Below, piece by piece: positions 59,108 to 64,000 of a DNA stretch of 64,000 bases; position 1 is the stretch's first letter, and each line of letters begins with the position of its first letter. The notes beneath the pieces were generated by a model, which saw only the letters and a program-made list of their open reading frames with translations, was not told the origin of the DNA and did no database searches. The translations under genes were made by a program, and so were the position numbers. This DNA is from Siphonodentalium dalli. Lineage: Eukaryota; Mollusca; Scaphopoda; Gadilida; Siphonodentaliidae. The stretch is taken from positions 122,998,126 to 123,062,125 of the forward strand of contig CP136069.1 of assembly GCA_032622095.1 (NCBI GenBank). Reading direction: 5' to 3'.

Positions 59108-59808
59108 GTCAGTTGGGCCTGTTGTTTTGACAATATGTATGGTAGGACAAAGCAATGCTATTGGGGAAATGCACCGAAGGCTGTCTAAAATTGTAAATCT
59201 CGAGTTCGTTGGCAACCCCGAATCACAAACATGGCTGAATCAGCATGACCACAAACATCGCTGTATTGCATGACCAGTACTGTCAATATACATACACGAA
59301 AGTGTCGGTTCTGCATGATTGGTTTATATGGTTTATTGTGGTTCCTTGTTGATTCAGCCGCTGTGTGGCATATCACGAAGTTGTCAGTGTTATGTGTGAG
59401 GAAAAGGGGGGTTAATGTCACTCAAGTTCACGTAGAAACCACCGACCCAGAAAGAAGCTGATAACCTTCCCAAGATGCACAAAATCAATGTATAATCTGA
59501 AACAATAGCTATCATTTACACTCCATACCTCTCCATCGTGTACTGCATGCATACCAGGCTCATCCACACCTTTGATATGCCACATCACGCCCTTAATCTG
59601 ATTTTGATATATCCATCGATCCAGCCCACGCTGTGAGTATAGCTGAGCAACACACAAACATTCATTATATTACAAAATAACGATCTTCTAAATTCCTCGT
59701 TGACATCAAAACATAATAGTGTGTAAGCAATCTCACAGTGTGGGTTTAACACATGCGACCGGAAATGAACTCTATATGATTGTTGCCTGATGTCGGATCC
59801 CCTCCATA

Positions 59809-60770
59809 CAACTAATATGATCGCACGTGACACGTAGTAGAGCAACCACACATGCTGTGATTCGATTTTACAATAATTATAGGGTATATAATAATTAAAT
59901 GGTGTACCATACTTAATAACTTACAGTCCACTATTAGTATATCAATCGAAGATACATAGGCCCACGTGTTTGTACTATCAGCACAATAAAATACCAAATC
60001 TGATAGGGGAGGGGTAAATAATATTTCAGTAATATATCACTAACGGTTGTCCGGCTATTGAGCAAACCTCGTCAGTCTCCGTAACCGCACCTAAGGGGTC
60101 AAATGTCGAGGAGTCCAGAATGGTTCCCGGCGTTGCCCAGTTTGAGAAGTATTCAAACCTTTGCAAACCTTTGATGTGGTTTCTATACAGTAATGCTCTA
60201 AGTAATCGACTTCTTAACCACAGCAGAATTATGGGTAACTTTTCAGGATTTAGTCGGAAATATGGCTTGTTGCCATTCATCGGAAAGCTCTCCCCGAGTT
60301 AAAGCCATGCATAGACATGGCTGGGGTGTCTTCATTTGTGGGTTCCCCACCTTGGAAATTCCAACTACACACCCTTGACCCAGATCAAAAGTCCCAAACT
60401 ATGGGAAATCTCATTTGCACGTCACCTTTGGCTCGGAATTTTCCAACTGATACTTCTCAGTCTTGACTCCTCGACTTTTTACCCCTTAGGCGAGGTTACG
60501 GAGAATGACGTTGTTTGCTCAATAACCGGATAACCTGCTAGTGATATATAACTATATTATTATTTTAGCCCCCTATCACATTTGGTATTTTATTGGAATG
60601 ATAGTACAAACACGTAGGCCTATGTATCTTCGAGTTATATACTAATAGTGGACTGTAAGTTACTAATTGTAGTACTACACCTAATTATCACCATACAATT
60701 ATTGCAATATCGAATCGCAGCATGTGTGGCTGCTTCACTACGTGTTACGTGCGATCATATTAAATATGGA
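59809..60770. repeat. Long inverted repeat (~300-bp arms), DNA-element-like
   Basis: The left arm (about 59817-60122) and right arm (about 60455-60762) pair, with outer ends AATATGATCGCACGTGACAC and GTGTTACGTGCGATCATATT. Internal pairs include AGTCCACTATTAGTATAT and GAGCAAACCTCGTCAGTCTCC-type blocks. The ~330-bp centre holds an AATTTCCAAC-type repeat and a 75-bp block shared with 52879-52950. Confidence 0.8.
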
Positions 60771-60920
60771 ATAAATACTGTTTTCATCAAGGTGCACGAA
60801 TCAGGTTACCTCCCTTTGCGTATATCGGGAATAGAACCAGCTTAGCCATCGCTCATTAGCTTCTGTGGTGGGCTGATTCGGGTAAACGTCTATATTCTAC
60901 AGATCTATCTGTGTTCACTG

Positions 60921-61673
60921 TGGGTGTGACTAAACACCGCCCGGACCAGCCCGGACCGCCCCTGTGGAGAATAGGGGTGATTTTAGGTGCAATATATGTG
61001 CATTTTGTAATTCTGGCTGAATCTGGCAAGATTAGGGTTTAATATCGGTACTTCTGTTCGGCCGTGACCACCATCCGTGCGTATGTGGGTTTCTATGATA
61101 CCCACACACATATATGGTCACTAAAATCACCACTATACAACAGGGGCGGTCCGGGCTGTTAGCTTCGTTAGCGGTAAACTTATTCGGCGACGGCGACATT
61201 TTTCGGGTAAATTGCCCGGCTTTCGTTGGCGATTGGCCCTTGTTTTTTCGTGAGTGTAGTCGAGGGTAGGTCCGCAACATATATGTAAGGAGTTATTTGA
61301 AATACGAGGGTATTACGGGCGTCCGGGCTGCGAGTTTTTGTTATTGGGGGCAAATTTTAATTCTGGCTGAATCTGGCACGATTAGGGGTTAATATCGGTA
61401 CTTCTGTTCGGCCGTGACCACCCTCCGTGCGTATGTGGGTTTCATTGGACACTAAAATCACACCTAGACGCAACAGGGGCCGTCCGGGCTGTTAGCTTCA
61501 TTCGCGGCGAACATATTCGCCGATGGGTTAATAGCGACACTTCTGTGTGGTCGCGACCCCTGTCCGTGTGCGAGTGGCTTTCCATGACACCCATGCACAT
61601 ATATTGCACCTAAAATCACCCCTATATTCCACAGGGGCGGTCCGGGCTGGTCCGGGCGGTGTTTAGTCACACC
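60921..61673. mobile_element. Short TIR element with 8-bp target duplication (753 bp)
   Basis: The flanks GTTCACTG at 60913-60920 and 61674-61681 are exact. Termini of about 80 bp are inverted repeats: GGTGTGACTAAACACCGCCC on the left and GGGCGGTGTTTAGTCACACC on the right. An internal direct duplication (61010-61190 and 61358-61520, spacing about 348 bp) includes TCTGGCTGAATCTGGCA and ACTTCTGTTCGGCCGTGACC. An 8-bp duplication is typical of hAT or Merlin elements; the superfamily is unassigned. No transposase is seen, and the open frames here are repeat-derived. Confidence 0.85.
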
Positions 61674-61681
61674 GTTCACTG

Positions 61682-62474
61682 CTATTAGCAATGCTTATGC
61701 GATACATTGTCCAACTTTGACAATCACCGTGACAGCCGTCATGTTGATGTGTGTTGTTGAGTTCACTTGCATGGGCACCCCACCGAACATTCGATTTCCA
61801 TAATTGCTATGTTCGTTATAGCCAGAGCATTTCCACAAATGAGCCTGATGCGTGGGGCTTAGTTAATCAACATGCATCACCAGGGATATGTCCATTATAT
61901 CCCGTTAGTAAATTGGATTAGAAATGTCCTTAGATCTAGATATATATCATGCATAAACTTCATGTACATTGACATGTAGATGGATATTAGCCGTGTAGCA
62001 TAGGTTAGATTATAGGCTGTACATTACAATGCGTAGATGAGTCGATAACATTTTTTTTGGAATGTCTTCCTGACACGCAGTCAATGCTGTCTTTGTCGTC
62101 TGATGTTTATAATATGAATGGATATATAAGAGATGGCGCGATCAGCTTTTGTGCATGTTGCTTCATCGATTCACACAGGTTCACTGGCCATTTGGCATGT
62201 AACTAACTGTGTATATACAGAATCAGAGTCATACTGACCCATACTAATGGAGGCGTATTCATTACGGAAGAGTCAGGAGAGTTTTCTCCTGTGTTCGCGA
62301 ACAGATGAACCAATCTATTTGACATATAGCCTATACATAGAGCGAACGCTGGGTCGCCGTCTACAAGTGCCACATTTAATCCCAAGAGTCAATCAATTTG
62401 TTTGTGGTGTAAATCCTGTATCTCAGAGCTTCGCTGCAGCTGCCGTAGAAGAAAACTATTTCATAATATATACA
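61682..62474. other. No supported gene
   Basis: Unique DNA. The 79-codon frame at 62247-62486 runs into the LTR-like repeat. Confidence 0.4.
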
Positions 62475-62965
62475 AGGAAACCATAATCAGAAATGGTAGC
62501 GCGCTCAAGATAATATATTATATACCCATGATTGTAATTATAGAATATAAAATATATTGGTTTCGCGAATGACCAACTCAGAATTCCGTTAAAATAACAA
62601 TAACAACCAGCACATAATTAACGAACCGGCGGCCGACTCGGCCGTCTCCGACCACAACCACCAGTAGGCTGCAGAACGAAAAATATATATAAAAGTTGAT
62701 ATATATATTATCTTTTAAATTTATTTTATTTGTAATTGACATAGCTTGTCACAAACCAAAAATCACAACATTATTGACTTAATAATGTAAAGGACAATAA
62801 ACGAAATTGAAATTCCCAACTACACCTTTTACCGGACTCGGCCTCCTGATCGCGCAGTTCGACTTTTAAACCGGAAAAACCAAATATCTATAAATAAAAT
62901 GCCCACGGGACCACGTCTATCAAAAATTTGCAGAACAGTATACACGCGGCGCGCGTTAATGATTT
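62475..62965. mobile_element. LTR-like dispersed repeat, copy 3
   Basis: Homologous to 6637-7160, with TATAAAAGTTGATAT near 62695 and CTATAAATAAAATGCCC near 62890. The left part (AACCATAATCAGAAATGG) also matches 2466-2605. The ends of the repeat are not defined by target duplications. Confidence 0.5.
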
Positions 62966-64000
62966 CCTTTAAAATTGCTTGAAATTACCAAAACGTAGAT
63001 CGTCGTATGTATCTCAGTTAAATACGGTTTCGTTGTTTCAATGTAGTTTTCCGTATTTCACTGTAGCTTGCCGGCGGTTTTAACCGAGCGCGAATTTAAT
63101 AGTCAATACAGTTTATTTCGTTCGGTCTATATTGTTCAATTTGTTCTACTATTAAAAGTGAAAATGCAGCATAATTTAGCAACTTTGAGCATTAATAAGG
63201 CGCATATAATAAAAAGAATACATACAGTTGTTTTGTTTGAATACCTGAAACATCTCATTCATGTCTGGAAATAAATATCGATTTTCACTCGTGGCTGTCA
63301 GACAGTAATGAAATATTTTGACATTCAAACACAAACTGTAGGTCTTCTCTATATATTCAATCTGTCGTCGAAGTGATTTTGTTTTTATATGTGATAATGC
63401 ATGATAGACGGGGTGTCATCTGGGTTCGATTTTCTGGTATTTATATGATATTCCAGGTCCGGTATATACTAACGCCGATAGAATCAAGTTACTAATTTTT
63501 TTTACTTCCAGTTTCGGATCAGCAACCGGTCTCTTAAATAGTGACATTGAAAACGCGCATGGAAAATATGCACAGAAAAGTCACACGAATAATGACTTGC
63601 TATGTAAAGTTACATAAACTATACCATTTGTATAGCATTTGTATCTAGTTTGCGATGAAATGTTACTGATTATTTGTATTATTGCGCCCGTGATATTCAA
63701 ACCAAAAGCAATACGAATAGACTGATCCTTGTAACAATTGAACCAGTCGGTGGATTTATAGTAAATTGATACCATATAGTAACCGATCGTATCGAATATT
63801 TTTGAGTCCTTTAACCAGTCTGTAAAGTATTCTCATATAGGATACTGTTTTATGGTAATTGAACCTTCATAAATATAATTATCAGCGACAATGTGCATTA
63901 GCCTAATCTGATTATGTTTTTCGGGCATGGGCAAAACAACAGACATCAATCAATCCGAATTCCAGTGGTGTACTACCCTCATTTTGTTCAGTTGGATATA
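62966..64000. other. No supported gene
   Basis: AT-rich unique DNA to the end of the window, with short frames only. Confidence 0.5.

Noticed and set aside
1-64000. tRNA, rRNA or other RNA genes
   Set aside because: No cloverleaf with GGTTCGA-type T-loop in proper context and no rRNA-like block was seen by eye; a covariance-model scan would be decisive.

Overview
This window is nuclear DNA of an animal, most likely a marine lophotrochozoan and probably a mollusc. Three things point there. The only recognisable gene piece is a split exon with clean splice signals, matching the N-terminus of the metazoan Golgi kinase FAM20B. The rest is AT-rich, repeat-dense and almost free of long open frames. 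The C-tract / TCCG-repeat element near 55.4 kb is of a kind I remember from mollusc genomes. There is no operon structure, no RNA gene, no CRISPR array and no long intact protein gene.

Layout. 0-4.2 kb: degenerate ~173-bp tandem repeats and low-content DNA. 4.2-9.4 kb: a Harbinger-like MITE with TTA target duplications, foldback elements, an LTR-like dispersed repeat with an exact 135-bp direct duplication, and a two-copy higher-order satellite. 9.4-18 kb: mostly featureless, with a hairpin, a 24-bp minisatellite, a TTAA-flanked element and a (TA)n mini-element with 8-bp target duplications. 18.9-22.4 kb: a ~3.45-kb foldback element with ~150-bp terminal inverted repeats and two opposing ~41-bp tandem arrays. 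24.2-27.7 kb: a decayed copy of a multicopy invertebrate gene, running into a large inverted repeat whose spacer holds a Helitron-like insertion. 29.4-29.7 kb: the FAM20B-like exon on the + strand. 30.1-45.4 kb: piggyBac-like MITEs, an array of 18-bp perfect palindromes, a Mutator-like element and a 48-bp minisatellite. 47.7-50 kb: degenerate ~430-bp tandem repeats. 55-61.7 kb: the TCCG-repeat element, two long inverted repeats, a second Mutator-like copy and a 753-bp element with 8-bp target duplications. 62.5-63 kb: another copy of the LTR-like repeat.

The most informative structure is layered transposition that can be read inside the window. A piggyBac-like MITE (44975-45373) sits in a CAGGTCAG-ended element (44585-45445), and the other copy of that host (36329-36847) keeps the unfilled TTAA site. 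A TTAA-flanked element (40325-40818) splits a Mutator-like element (40189-40976), whose intact relative lies at 58784-59107. The target duplications and unfilled sites let several families be defined from sequence alone. No set of genes works together here: the FAM20B-like exon is the only sequence I would defend as part of a functional gene, and its other exons were not found in the window.
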